A stretch of DNA of 64,000 bases from Alisma plantago-aquatica (GCA_963693085.1 OY856412.1:1125190744-1125254743); one strand, 5' to 3'; numbered from the stretch's first letter, positions 10,946-23,696 are shown. Notes: generated from the letters alone by a model not told the origin. Numbers and translations are program-made.

Positions 10946-12170
10946 GGGAGTGCAGGTTCTACAGAAAGAGTCAATTGCAGTTTCAATCAATCTAATACTC
11001 TAATCAATGTGTCCAACACCTTGAACATTATGACATTGAGCCATCAATTAATTGAGTGTTTAATTGAACTACTAAACTCCTTTAGTAATCAATATAAACA
11101 TTGTTTGTGGACAAAACTCCTCCTCCATGTTAAATCCTATGTGTGTGACCCTGTAGGTCCATTTCACGTTGGCAGTGAAAGTCCATAACACTTATGACTT
11201 CACAAGCAAAGAGCGGTGCCTAGTCACACATCATTGCTACCCAAGTGAAATAGAAAGTTGGAGAACAACTTTCAATCCTACAATCCGTGAATGGTGTTAC
11301 AGTGAATGTATAATTCCTTTGTCACTGATATCCCGAATGAACTCGAGGCATGGAACAGTCATCCTGTCAACGTTCATTCATTTTCTTGATCTCAGAGTAG
11401 ATTGGAAGAGATATGCATGACATCAATATCACATACCGATTCACACATTCGTGCACACCTTTCTCAATCCTACTCATCAAGTGGCCATGGATATCAAGAT
11501 CCCTCAGGAGGGACAAATCCCATATCTATCACTCACCCCTCAAAAGCCCCATGTGTCAAAGCCACCCAATCATCACCTTTATAACAACCCATGTTTCAGG
11601 ACTGCGTTTGATGATGTCAAAGTGTGCCCAACGACATGTGTTGACTGTAGTGATTTTAGGTCAAAGAATCACACTCACCACCATCACTATGAGTACTGAC
11701 TGCGACTACCATGTCATGGTTCCATGTGTCAAACTCACGGTGGGTCTGTCCGGTACACTTGTTCTCTAACAAGTACCTATATGTTTGGTTAGATATCTCT
11801 ATATCATGACTAATGAGATTCTGTCATCAACCAACACCACAATCTAGTCTTGTTTGTCATTGCTGTCTATCTACCTTCCACAATGACATCCGACTAGGGA
11901 CATTACAAGAATGTACAAACTCTTAGCATCCGTATGATCTCATCATTCATGTCCTTAAACTGAAAGCATACGTCATTGAGTATTGTCATTCTCTAGACAT
12001 TCAATATGTTCTATCACTATCTCATATGACTGAACCAGAAAGAATTGGAAGCTTGCCTTTGATGTTTATCAAATCAATCTTAATGTATCCCACCAATCAT
12101 CCCATGATTATCCCTTGTATGCAATAAGATTACAAACTAATAAGAATAATGTACATAAATTTATCTAACA

Positions 12171-12181
12171 CCCTCCACAAA
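12171..12181 (-). promoter_or_regulatory. Polypurine tract and LTR edge of decayed copia element
   Basis: The minus strand reads TTTGTGGAGGG directly followed by TGTTAGAT. The upstream codons encode YDIYAPVCGG, the usual C-terminal end of many plant copia polyproteins just before the polypurine tract. This marks the 3' end of the copia internal region and the first bases of its 3' LTR. Confidence 0.75.
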
Positions 12182-12990
12182 CTGGTGCGTAGATATCATA
12201 ACCACAAAGTTTGTTTTATAGGAAATGAATAAAGTTGCAAGTGGATTTTCTGATCAGATTGAAGTGAGTTTGATCAAATTGTCTTGGATCCTTTCTTTGA
12301 CAAAGTGAAAATCATCTTAGTGTTATTTATCCCATGAGATATGGGGTTGGATGTGATATGAATGTTTCTTTGATTATTACATTGCAAGTTTGTTGCTATT
12401 GTCTAATTGAATTCCTTTCTGATATGCAGTTTTTTACTCATAGTAGATAATTGGTGACATGGGCCATATCCTAATATTTTGAGTAAGGAATGTATTAGAA
12501 ATACCACTTTGTTTCTTGCTTTTCTGACATACAAGTTTACCTCCTATAAAAAGACAATAGCTTGTTACATGTCATCTTGGATGACAGAGCTTTCCCAATC
12601 TACATCTGAGAAGCCACATATCTTCATATGCCCATGACAATAATAACAAAAAATATTTTTTCATGGCATTATTTTGAGATATAAAAGAATCTAGATGACT
12701 ATATCATAGTGTTATAAATTTGTTTGGTATTAGCTGGCTAACCACATTAGTAATAAAAGAAAAATCTGGTTGACTAACTATGACATAGACCGTTTTTTCA
12801 ACCAGTCCCATGCATTGCCATGGATCTGAATGAGGATCCTCATTTATTTACATTTCTTGACTTTGGGATCCATAGGGCGAGTCCATAGGTTCAGACTCTG
12901 ACATGCCAATTTATTTAGGAAGACCAAACACATATTTCTTCTGATAAATAACAATCCAACTCTTGGAACTTGCCACTTCAAGACCTAGAA
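12182..12990 (-). pseudogene. Copia RNase H region, heavily decayed
   Basis: On the minus strand this stretch carries scattered peptides of a Ty1/copia RNase H and tail. NKLCGYDIYAP at the very end corresponds to the family's NKLGMYDIYAP. Upstream the frame is broken by many stops and shifts. RNase H removes the RNA strand during reverse transcription. Here it is certainly inactive. The placement between RT (above 12990) and the polypurine tract is the normal copia order. Confidence 0.65.
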
Positions 12991-13800
12991 AGTATTTTAG
13001 GTGACCTAGATGTTTGGTTTGGAATTTGTGGTCGTCACTTGTTGTAAAACATAGTCTACATAGACAATAATAAGAACATAACAAGTAGATCTGTTCTTAT
13101 GTAAGACACAATGATATTTGAATATCATTATAGATCCAACTCTTAAACACACTAGATGAATTTCCTAAACCACACTTAAGGTGATTTCTTTAGGCCATAG
13201 AGATATTTAACAAAAAAAGTAGATGAGACTCCCCTTGAGAAACAAACCCGGGTGGTTTCTCCATATAAATATTTTCAAAAATATCACCATGACCAAAGGA
13301 GTTCCTGATTCTGTGTTGATACATGGCTAGGAGAAGTGAGCTACCAAGGAATTTGATAGTCTTATGGATTTCATCTTGGCTACCGGGAGAAGGTTCCAGG
13401 TAGTCATCATTACAGACCTCTGTGTGGCCATTTTGTAGATGTCTTGCTTAGAGCCAATCAACAATAGCATGGGGACCAACTATGACTGTGATCGATCATC
13501 TACATCTAACTACTACTTTTTTTGGGGAGGGAATCACAAGACTCCATGTATGATTCCCTACAAGATCACCCATATCATCTTCTATGGCTTGTCTTTCTCC
13601 TAGGTGACTTGGCACAAGAAATACATTATGATGTATAGGGATGGAAGATAATTTGGTGATAAATTCAACAAAGAAAGGTGATAAGCAGTCATAAGAAACA
13701 AATTGGAAATGGTATGCAATGTACATGGCTACATTTCCTTACATAAGGCAATGTGGTCCGTTATCCAAAATAGGTTGAACCATGGGATCCACAAAGTTAT
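12991..13800 (-). pseudogene. Copia reverse transcriptase, broken
   Basis: The N-terminal part is an open stretch of 76 codons (13726-13496). It holds the linker VSYDCLSP.F and the RT start QAIEDDMGDLVGNHTWSLV, which matches the family's QAM.DEM..L..N.TWELV pattern. Further down, about 13275-13140, one frame reads ENIYMEKPPGFVSQGES and then a degenerate form of the LYGLKQSPRAWF motif interrupted by TAA. The YVDD region near 13050 has lost its reading frame. The order linker, RT, RNase H, LTR on the minus strand is as in Ty1/copia. It is inactive. Confidence 0.8.
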
Positions 13801-14430
13801 TGGGGAGTAGAAAAAGGTTGAGCTGACATATGTATTCTTACAAATGTGTCATAGTATCCATGATACCTTTGAGGTCATGGTCAAGATGAGTAGGCCATAT
13901 ATTAGGAGGATTAGGATATACACTAGACATATGATCAAAAATCATGGAAAAAGGAAGAGAATATTCAGTTTGTTGAACATCCTAAGAAACATATAATGTT
14001 TACTAAAATATGGAGTTTCCTAAAAAAGTGTCATTAAAAGACATAACTAAACAATGTTAAAATGGATTTTAGTAGATATAACCTTTTAGAGTTTTAGAAT
14101 TCAAGAAACACACCCAAAAAGGATTGAGCTTGTCAAGACCAACAACAAGCACATTGTCAAAAGAAACACACCCAAAAAGGATTGAGCTTGTCCTGCCAAC
14201 AACAAGCACATGGTGAAAAGAAACACACCCAAAAGTCTTAGGTGGAACCACTTATAATGATAAATTAGGATATACAATTTAAAAAGTGATATTGTTATCG
14301 AAAAATGTGATTGATAAAATATGTGTCTATGAAGATAACATTCATCCAAAATATATGGGAATATGCATGTGATGAAATAGCACCCCAACCTTTTCAACGA
14401 TATGACTACTTTTTCATTCAGTGATACCAT
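13801..14430 (-). pseudogene. Copia integrase C-terminal fragment
   Basis: The minus-strand frame 14251-14069 contains PPKTFGCVSFHHV, DKLNPFWVCFL and TLKGYI. These match the copia integrase signature FGC..FVH...DKL.P....C.FLGYS...KGYRCY. The FGCVSF/DKLNPF part is repeated because of a tandem duplication of about 58 bp (separate entry). No catalytic DDE core can be read upstream, so this is only a relic. Sequence on either side is AT-rich and frame-broken. Confidence 0.7.
14105..14250. repeat. 57-58 bp tandem repeat inside copia integrase relic
   Basis: GAAACACACCCAAAA occurs at 14105, 14163 and 14220. The 57-58 bp between them are near-identical. This gives about 2.5 units and duplicates the FGCVSF motif in the encoded integrase fragment. 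Confidence 0.9.
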
Positions 14431-16790
14431 ATTTTAAGGAGTATAAGGACACAATGATTGGTGAATAATCCCTTTATTTGACAAAAAAATGTGACATAAT
14501 GAGTACATATTCTTTAGAAAAGAATGCATCCCATGAAAATTGGGTTTCAATCTCAAGAAAAATGTGTTGGACAATCGACAAGATTTTAGAACATTATTCA
14601 TTAACTATAACCAAGTTGTCCCTTGAAAGTTCATCAATGAACATCTCAAAATAAAAGTATCCATGTTTAAAGAGAACCTATTAGCCCCCATACATTAGAA
14701 TGAACTATATAAAACATATAATCATCACAAATATGATATAAAGACCTAAAAATTGATCTATGGTGCTTCCCTAGCTGACAAGCTTCATAATCAAGTTTTG
14801 ATAAGCTAATAATTCAGGGTGAAAATATGAAGTTTATCCGGTGATAAATGACCTAAATAACTAGGGATAAATAAGGGAGATGTAATCATGCAAGCCTTTG
14901 GAGTCATATCCAAATAATAGAAACCAACATCCTCATACTTTCCACTAGTCACCACTTGTTCCTAGATATCCTATATAAAACAACAATTTGGGTCATATGT
15001 AACACACACTTAAAATGGTAGATTTAATACATCAATGGATATAAATAATAGGTAAATCATGGGACACATATAGATATGGTAGGGTAATGTTTGATATATG
15101 TGAAATAGTTCCATTGTCTTATACAAAAATCGAAGAAACATGATCAATAATGACTTTAGATGTGTCATCTTTGGTGGTAAATAAGTTGGAAATGAAGCTT
15201 GATATACTTATAATTTTATCTATTTCATCTGAGTCAAGTACCTTGCTAAAAGTTCAACATGTATAGGTAGATTGTGGTATGCAACCTATATAAGATCTTG
15301 AATCTCATGAATTTTGAACATAATAGGTGACGAAAGAAGAGGCGTGATGAGATTCCCATAAATGTAGAATTTTATCATAATCCTCATGGTTCATAGTAAT
15401 ATAATGAGTGGGCTAGTTATGATACTCTTCAAAGAGACAAGATTTATAGAGGAGGACTTAGGAGGGTAGACATGAGCTTGTAGCATGTCTCTTTTTTGTG
15501 AACTTTTCTTCCCAAGTGGGTACACCTGGATCAACCCCTTCCTTTAGAAGATGAAAAACTATCGTCCCTCCCACCATAACTATACCCCTAAGTAGAGGCC
15601 ATGGTGTTACGGGATATAGGGGCTAATTAATCTTTTCTTGTATCTGTCAGAGAATCCCACCTGAGGAAGGAGCATGAGACACTTAATATGACTATCAGAC
15701 TGGGAAGCTCTATTTGTGAGATTATTTAGCTTCTGAAACCTTTTCACTCCTTGTGAAGAAAAGGAAATTGATGGCTGCCATCTGATGCCATGCTTCCAAG
15801 ACTGATTGGATCAATGGATATTAGGAGGAGGCTATTCAGATCCTATGTGATGCAAATATCCTCCTCAAAATATTTTCACATGTTCTTCTTCTCTCAGTGA
15901 TGATATTACTTATCCAAATTAATCTCATACATCTGTGACATGTTATCGGGCTGCATAAGTTGAGTACGATTTGAACCAACCTTGCAACTCATCAGCTAAT
16001 TAGTGATGTTTGCATTCTAGGGCTAAATGAAGTTCAATAAAGCTTAGGAATCTAGAATCATTCTAATCCCATTAGTAAAGAGAATCTTCTGTTAGAGACC
16101 TCTTACTAAGCCTTGACCCTTGACCAAATAGCAACTTTACAACTCTATTAACTATAGACTGTAGTTGTTTCTATTTAGTTTGATAGATATGGTGAAAAAA
16201 ATTTGGACTAGAAGAGGAGATAGTTGAGGCTTCTTTTCTTCTTCTTCTTCCATTCAAAAATATGTTTAAAATATTGCACACAACATCTTGAATGATAGGC
16301 ACATTATGTTGGTCTTCATAGGATAAATTTTTTTGAATTTTTGTCTAGTGACAAGTCATGTTGATCATTTCACATGTTGTATGGGAGGGGATGACTTTTT
16401 CTATTGAGCTAGACAGATGACATGCGATCATTCTGACTGCAAGATGAAAAATACCCAATCTTGAACATGGTATGTCATGAAAAGACATATTGTATTTCTC
16501 TACTTCCACAACCCTTATGCTAGTGGCTGACATGCGTTTGGATTTTCATCGATAATCACACATCTAATCTGTTAAGATACATGTTGTGTATGATTTTGTC
16601 TGGAACTACCACCACATGGTGGTGGCAAGAAGAAAGTGATAAAGGAGATTAATTACATCATAGATGGTGTAGTTGTGTCAGAAGTGAGGCAAAGTCTCCA
16701 TGGAATATCTATCATTGTTGAATCATGTTCCATAGTGACAATATGCTTCTACTTAGAGTATATAACTTATCTGTGATGCCATTTAGGTGA
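14431..16790 (-). other. Probable remainder of decayed copia element
   Basis: No gene can be read. Around 15450-16100 the minus strand contains broken peptides that could be copia gag (for example LMQPDNMSQMYEI), in the place where gag would be expected. I could not find the 5' LTR or a primer site, so the boundary of the copia element on this side is unknown. Confidence 0.35.
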
Positions 16791-16793
16791 ATC

Positions 16794-16925
16794 AACATAT
16801 ATTGGATCATAACGTATTATGCAAGTTAGCTCCGAAATATATGGGACCATACCCTATCAACATATATGGGATCATAACCTATTATGCAAGTTAGCACATA
16901 AATATATGGGACCATACCCTATTCT
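16794..16925. repeat. 65-bp tandem duplication in gypsy integrase relic
   Basis: GCAAGTTAGC occurs at 16821 and 16886, and the flanking 65 bp are almost identical. The duplicated sequence encodes the integrase motif KLAPKYMGPYPI. A third, more distant ATATATGGGACCA block follows at about 16963. Confidence 0.85.
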
Positions 16926-17332
16926 ATAAGGTTTTTGGAAGAGGGACAATTTAGCTTTGAGATATATGGGACCACATCCTATTCTAAAATAGGTTGTCAA
17001 AGTAGATTTCTAACCTGAGTTACCCCCTGAGTTAGAGAATCTACATGATGTATTCCATGTATCCATGCTAAAGAAGTGTCATCCTAATACTGATAATATC
17101 TTCAATCCATATGATGTACAGTTAGCATGTGATGTGACATATGAGTAAGGCCCAATTCATATTATGGATAAGAATATCCAAAAGTTGTGTAGGTGTGAGA
17201 TACCTATAGTGAAGGTCTTATGAAGACATCATGGAAACACAGAACATGATGGAAACTTGAGGATGAGATGTGGGTATACCATCCCAACCTTTTTTAGAGT
17301 TTCAAGATGAAGATCTAAAAGGAGGGTATATT
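16794..17332 (+). pseudogene. Ty3/gypsy integrase C-terminus with chromodomain
   Basis: The plus strand encodes LAPKYMGPYPI (duplicated), then ELENLHDVFHVSMLKKC, corresponding to the family's L...HPVFHVSMLKK. Next comes a chromodomain-like segment with HIMDKNIQKLCRCEIPIVKVL, whose family pattern is (P)V.ILDR....L.....P.VKVLW. Stops interrupt it. Chromodomain integrases of chromoviruses target heterochromatin. About 30 bp later a purine-rich GGAGGG and TGTAAGC mark the probable polypurine tract and LTR start. The upstream integrase core, RT and gag are missing. Confidence 0.8.
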
Positions 17333-20070
17333 TGTAAGCACCCATTCCTTAATTACATAGAATCGTACTTCAAATTTTCCTAAGTGTAATCCCTTATTGA
17401 TTTAATTTTTTCTTAATTAGGTTGAATATTACTTGAAATCCTAAATTTCTATTGTTATTCAATTGATCTATATTATTAGGTTCGTAGGATTATATATGAA
17501 AACCTTGTTCGCATGAAATTAGGGATAAGAATGTGATAATAAATTTAGTTAAGTATAGTAGTGTAGTAAAAGATTTTTATTACTTTTTGTAATTTGGTTT
17601 ACTCTGCATTTTGTATATATACTGAAGAACTCAATTAGGAGCGTTTGTAAAAAAGAATAATATTTTAGAGTTTTTGAACCTACGGGTCATTTGAGTTTCC
17701 CTAGGACTGACTCAGCCGACCATGTTGTACACGATTAATTATAGAAGTGTTCTTATTCCATTTTGAGTAATTTATTAACTTATCAAATTGGGATGAAATT
17801 TAAAATATAACTTGAATACTTGATTTGGGAAAATAATTAAAATTTAAAAATTTTGGGAGTATTTTTTTATCGCACTAGAACCTTGCATCAGACAAGTTTC
17901 TTACCAGGAACAACTCGGTCGGCTAAGTATTCTCCAAAATAAAAAAGGATTGAAAAATATAAATAGTTAATTATTCCAAGAACCTAATGAGTATATATGA
18001 TACCATCACAAACCACACAACTATTATTTCCATATCAAACTTCATAGCTTTAGATTTTTTGGGAGAAGAGATTCTAGGTTTTAAAGATTTTGAAGTTGAA
18101 ATATCAAATTTAGGGTTTTCTATTTCCAAGGTTAGTTAATTTTGTGTAAATCATCAATCTTTACTTGGGTCTTTTCAATTTTACTAGCTCTTATGTATGA
18201 AACTCGTCATTCTATTGAATTTGATCAAAAGATCCCAAATCAATATCTTTTGTTATTCTTTTCCTTCCTTTCTTCTTCTTTTTTTTCTCTTCTTCTTCTT
18301 CTTCTTCTTGTAAGTTGTTTAGAAAATAAGATCAAGAAAAGAGTGACCACTTTGAAGCTTGATTTGATTCAAGTTATCAATAGCTAGAATTCAAATTTCA
18401 TGTGCTTCAAACCTGAGGTCAGTGGTATGCGTTCATTTGAAAACTCTAATTGAACTATAATTTGAATTCTACTCATTAAACATTGTGGAAATTGTACAGC
18501 TCCAACAACTTGTTGGAATATTTTGATTAGTTGTTTGAAATATGATCTGTGTCTTGAACCTTAAAAAATGAATCAAATACATTTTATATTTTACTAATTA
18601 TGAACAATATGGATGTTTGAATTCAGTTTATCCAATCTTACAATGTATATATTGCAAATATTGTTTGTTGATCAAACATGAAGTATTATGCATAGTTTTG
18701 TGAATTCTAGAGTTTTTATTGGGTAACTTGCATTTATGTGATAAAATTAGATGTGTAGGATGATTGTAACATGAAGCAGGACATTATTTTATCTATGAAA
18801 TACTAATAAACATATTTTAGGGTAAGAATGTGAAATCACATATATGTCATATAATTGCCTTTGATTTTCCTTAACGTGAGTAAATAACTTAATATCCATT
18901 AAAATCCTAACTCATCCATATAGGAGCCCTAAACAATGTTATTTTACCTCAAGGTATCTATTGAGAAATGATATAAGATTTCTTATAGTAGTCCTTGGAT
19001 TATGAAAAGGAATACTAGAGTGTGATATGGACCTTGAAGGCTAGATCACCAAAATTTAGGAAAGGCTTCAAGATGAGACGCTAACCTAAATTCTCCATTG
19101 TTAAGAAAATGAAATGCATTGTATGTGGAAAACTATTATGAGAGTTATGATCTTGATGATAAAGGGATTAGTAGGGATACATTTTATTAGTATCTCATAT
19201 ATGATGCCCTATGTTTGACATTTACATCATCAAACCTATCTTATGTACCTAAGATGAGGTCTGTAAGGTTGAGAGGCTTTTTGCTCTTACCTAGATAGTT
19301 TTTGGCATCTTCGAGGGAGACCAAAGTTTGTGACTTATCTTAGGGTTTCAGGTATACCCTAGGATGTCAATAGTGAGTCATTGACACCAGAACTGGGCAT
19401 GGAGGCTTTTGCTTGATCATGTACATATCAAGTAATTTTAGGGAAAATCTAATAATAAATCTTGACTAGATGAGATATAAGATTTGTTAATCTATCTCCA
19501 ATTCCATATTCATTTCAACTTTTTTATTTCTTGTTCATGCCACATAGTTTATATCTGCCATTACTTGTAGGATATTAGTAAGTGTTTGAATTAATTTGAG
19601 ATACATTTATTTATGATCATTTTAAAATTATTATTTCAATACTAAGTTTTATCTTAAGCCTATTCCTCTCCCTCAATGTTGTTGATAACTGGTGGTTTAT
19701 ATTTTTTCAAGTATTCATTCATCTTTAGTCCAACCATGATTTACTCATCCACAATGATGTTTTATTAACCATACAAACTAGGGAATCCTCTTCTTATTGT
19801 AGGTTATATGTAATGTACTAGGGAGTTCAAGGAGAGTGCATATGCGTGTAGGTTGTACTTTATGTTGGTCTAGTTCTTTTTTGTGAATGAAATAGTATAA
19901 TTTTACTTCAAGTTCTTTATCTTGAAAAATGCTTACATTTATGGGTTTCTTATATATGATTTGACGAAAATGACTACAAATTTATTTGCTTATGCCGAAT
20001 ATGGAAAACAAAATTTTTGTGTGTTTTCCATGTAATTGAGTGTTGTGATTTCATGATTATTTGTTGATGT
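17333..20070 (+). repeat. Putative 3' LTR of the gypsy relic
   Basis: TGTAAGCACCC directly follows the polypurine-like tract after the chromodomain, as expected for a chromovirus LTR. Inside there is a TATA-like AAATATAAATAG near 17952, and then the pyrimidine-rich stretch at 18240-18310 (TTC repeats) typical of a transcribed leader. I could not identify a CA end or partner copy. The rest of the stretch to about 20070 has no recognisable gene. Confidence 0.35.
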
Positions 20071-20125
20071 ATTGTGAAAGACTGAGTTTTTGGCTTAATT
20101 TTGAGGATGAAATTTCTTTAAGGTG
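20071..20125 (+). other. End of internal region with polypurine tract, gypsy
   Basis: The sequence GAGGATGAAATTTCTTTAA followed by GGTGTG matches the conserved GAGGACGAAATT...AAGGGGG end of chromovirus internal regions. It immediately precedes LTR copy 1. The same 50-bp block recurs twice near 23605-23696. Confidence 0.6.
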
Positions 20126-23100
20126 TGTAGGATGTCATAGAGTGAACTTTTGACTTTCGATCATATGAAGGTACTTCAACTAGATTGGCAAAGATTGGAA
20201 GTCGTTGATGTTAATAATATGATTAATACCCTTAAGTATGCCTTTTTGGATTAATTTGTTGGTCGATCAAGTAACTGAGTTTTTGCACCAAAGTTGGATG
20301 AGATGTATCTTGAGTGGTGACAAAGCTATGTCCAATGTTGCATAATAAATGTATGTTTTTGGAAGAAGTTATACATGTTTAAATATGGAGAATTGATCAA
20401 TATTTGTCGGTGACCAATGGCCTAAGTTTCAATATACTAGACTAGGATATGATAATCTTTAGTGTCACACATTTCTCTGAAAAGGAGAAAGGGGGTTCTT
20501 TAATCCTGACCCTTGAATGTAACATACGACCATTTATTTATCCCTGCCTCCAACTGAAATGAGGACGTGGGAGTACTTGCAAGGCAGTGACCCTTGACCA
20601 CTACCACATCTTCATCATGGGCTATCTCACGATTGTCTCAATTGAGCAGTTGCCTTGGCACTTGATCGTGCCTTCTTCTACTAAGAACAGTGAGAGCGAG
20701 AGTCCTTCTCCCATGGCTTCCCCTTTTGCATTCCGCAGTGCTGGTGAGGATGGGGGAACAACAAGAGTGAGGCCTTCTCTTCCTTGGCCTATCACCAACA
20801 AGTTAGCGAGGATGGAAGGAAGGGAGGAGTTTCCATGATTTCTTGTCGGAGACTATCCATAGACCTACAGCCGAAACCCAGAGATCGCGAACCTGGAGAA
20901 GGCATGCACACCACCTTGGATCTCTCGCCAGTGTGCAGCACACCAACGCCAGCAATCACAACTATGCCGGAGATCTTCCCCATCCACTGGTGGCAGCTTG
21001 CGCACAGGAGAACATAGTCCAGCAGCACGCCGCTGCCTGAGAAGTGGCCGTGATCGTGCAAGAACGCTAGGAGGAGTAGCTTTTCTAGGGAAGAGACCAA
21101 CGACGACATTAGGAACGGACATGGCCATCTCACACAGGTCGATGTCAGGGAGGCGACGCTCCAGGCATTGCAGCTGCGGAAGCAGCCGAAGGTCTTCCTC
21201 AGTTCGCACAAGACCATACGGCGGTTGCTCATGGAGGAAGTGCATTGAGGAGGAGCAAGGTCCTCCCAAGCCCTCGTTGTGGCGAAGCCTAGAAGCGACA
21301 GCCTTTGCTGTCGTGTTCACAGATGTGAAGTCTGCAAGGGGACTTAGGTAGAGCACGTCGGTGGCTGGATCTCTGAGCCACCAGGAGAAGACTCCGACGG
21401 CTATCCAGAGAGGCCGAAGGAGCAGAGGTGGCCGACCGGAGCTTCTGGTGGAGCCGAGAAGCATATCTCGTCTACCCTGAGGTAATTAAGGAGGCTTTGA
21501 GCAAGGTCTATTGCTCGCCAGCACAGTCATCCCCACGGCGGCGGTGGTGTGACCCAAAGAATAAAACGCACACGGGCGTTATAAGCTTAGGCTTTCACGT
21601 GAGACCAGGAGAGGAACGGGCCCGGGTTAGCGGATCCTTAGATTCACGGATCCAACCATAGACTCGGACCAGGCAGGTCCCAGCAAGGAAAGGGTTTTGC
21701 CCCCCCCCATAGGACACGTGGCCGCCTTGGATTGGCCAGAAGAGGTAATTATCTCAGAAAACATTCAGATCTTGTATAGTACGTAGTAAATAGCTCAATT
21801 ATCAGAAAAATATGAATACGGTATCAAAATTCTCATAAAAATGAGTAGAACACAGTAGAGTGATAATATCAGGCTTTTGTTCTTAAAACACTATGATTTC
21901 ATGTATGATGCTTTATGCTTAGTTCATGAGTAATAAATATCAAATGATGATATAAAACTATGGAAAAATATGAGAAAGTCCATGATCATGTTTATAATCC
22001 ATCTGAAGTTAGAAATAATGATTTTGATGCACGAAATTATGTAATTTTCTTAGAATGTCTATCTCGGGCTAATAACCCTAAATAAAATGTATTAAATACA
22101 TACATGCTCCATAAATAATGAAATTCATAGCAAACCCTCATATCAGTAACTGGAAGATAATATGTAAAAATAAGATCAGCTTTATACATGAAATCCATGT
22201 TATATGAAGAGCACCCTTAATACATGAGATGTAACTCTAATATGGTTAATGATGTAACCTAGGATTAATATATGATACAATGTTAATATGTTCACCTAAT
22301 GATGGAAAACATGATTATAATTTATTGAGTAAATAATCTAGAATATGATAATAGTAAGATGATCCTAAGACAAGAATGAAAGTGATAATGGAAATATACT
22401 AAAGAGATAAGCTAAACACTAATGAACACGATTAGGGTTAAGATGAGATGTAAGCTGATGGGAATCTGATGATAGTATATGATCTTGTCTTAATCAGGTT
22501 TAACCAAAGATATAGTTGATATCAGGAATATAAGATGATTAGATTATATCTTGATCAAGGTACGCCATTACCTCTTACTTGGCTTATTTTACAATATTCT
22601 TGTGTTATATGGTAGTAAAGACTTGGCATATGGTATTGATTGAAATGATTGTCTTGTATGATATGTTTCTTGAATTTCCATATGTATTTCTATGAACTCA
22701 TCAAACATAATATATATGTTCCATTATATGAAAGCACCAACTCTATTACGGTGTGCTTGGAAGTGACTGAACTCTTTGGTAGTGGTCACGTTGTACATAT
22801 GGAAGCACCAACTCTTTGGTAGTGTTCTTGGAACCAACTCTTTGGTAGTGGTCACATTGTACATATGATCCAACTCTTTGGTAGTGATCATAAATGCCTT
22901 AATTCATTCAACTCTCAGGTAGTAAATGCATGGATGATATAATGGAAATTATGCTTAAAATATGTGTTCTCTTTTGTTAATGAACCTCTTTGTGCAAGTA
23001 TATGATTTTCTTATATTTCTTTATAACTGCCAAGTATTAGTTTTATCTTATTGCAAAGATATGATGAGAGGTATATACAAGACACGTAGGTGTACTCAGT

Positions 23101-23357
23101 ACAATATTCTTGAATATTGTGCTGACGTGTACCACATGTAATCTTTTGTTTAGATTGTGGTTATGCTCTTGAAGATCCAGGATAGTTGAGAGTTGTGTAG
23201 CGAGCTGATGTACATGTGGACTTGTTGTCTTAAGATCTTGTAGTTTAGTGGTAGTACATGTATATGTATGAGTTTTCTATTCAATATGTAATATCAAATG
23301 TTGTAACAATTCATGTTGTAATTATATGTTGAAAGGTGAACATGTGTTATGGTTTGT
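20126..23357 (+). repeat. Chromovirus LTR, copy 1 (3' end truncated)
   Basis: This copy matches 23697-26944 almost base for base from the LTR start to 23357, where copy 2 continues for about 130 bp more. It has a GC-rich, CpG-rich block (20640-21750) between AT-rich flanks, a C-tract near 21703, and short CAACTCTTTGGTAGTG repeats at 22735-22925. Compared with copy 2 it carries an extra block of about 109 bp (20761-20869). The open frames on either strand in the GC-rich block look like compositional shadows. I recognise no protein. Confidence 0.8.
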
Positions 23358-23696
23358 TAAAGATAAGGATACAACCCTAACATATGAGTTATGTCATGAC
23401 ATAACCTAAGCTTATAAACCCTTGTTTGAGCCTTCTATGAAGTGATGTTTCATCCTAGATGCTCTAGAAACCCTCATAGGAGTGGTACATAAATGTTCTA
23501 GACATGAGGTTATGGAGCTTTGTTTTTGGATGTGTTGCACCTAGAGTGGTGTCCAACATATGATGAAGACCCTTTTTGGTTTTTCCTTGAAGTAAGAGGA
23601 TGGCTTAATTTTGAGGACGAAATTTCTTTTAAGATGTATATGATGTGAAATACTGAGTTTTTGGCTTAATTTCAAGGACGAAATTTCTTTAAGGTG
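23358..23696 (+). other. Short internal remnant with duplicated polypurine region
   Basis: Only about 340 bp separate the two LTR copies. The last 100 bp contain GGCTTAATTT..AGGACGAAATTTCTTT twice (about 23609 and 23664), each followed by an LTR-like TGTATGATGT start. All coding regions of the element are missing here. Confidence 0.6.

Larger units (their letters stand above)
9889..12134 (-). repeat. 5' LTR of outer gag-only element
   Basis: The inner edge is certain: TGTTGGGTTT follows the primer site. The outer edge is uncertain. CA ends are available at 12134 (ATTACA) and 12170 (CTAACA), but the latter is better explained as the LTR edge of the neighbouring copia element. The interior has a TATA box at 10445-10456 on the minus strand and a palindrome array upstream of it. 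Short open frames inside are not gene-like. The partner LTR must lie left of the window. Confidence 0.6.

Noticed and set aside
12134..12170. 12170 as the outer edge of the outer element's LTR
   Set aside because: CTAACA at 12170 directly abuts the copia polypurine tract and YDIYAP codons, so it is better read as the LTR edge of the copia element. 12134 is kept as tentative.
20792..21464. Open frames of 117-199 codons on both strands in the GC-rich block of the LTR, also at 24251-24701
   Set aside because: They overlap on both strands and several frames, are explained by high GC with few stops, and the two LTR copies disrupt them differently. No domain is recognisable.
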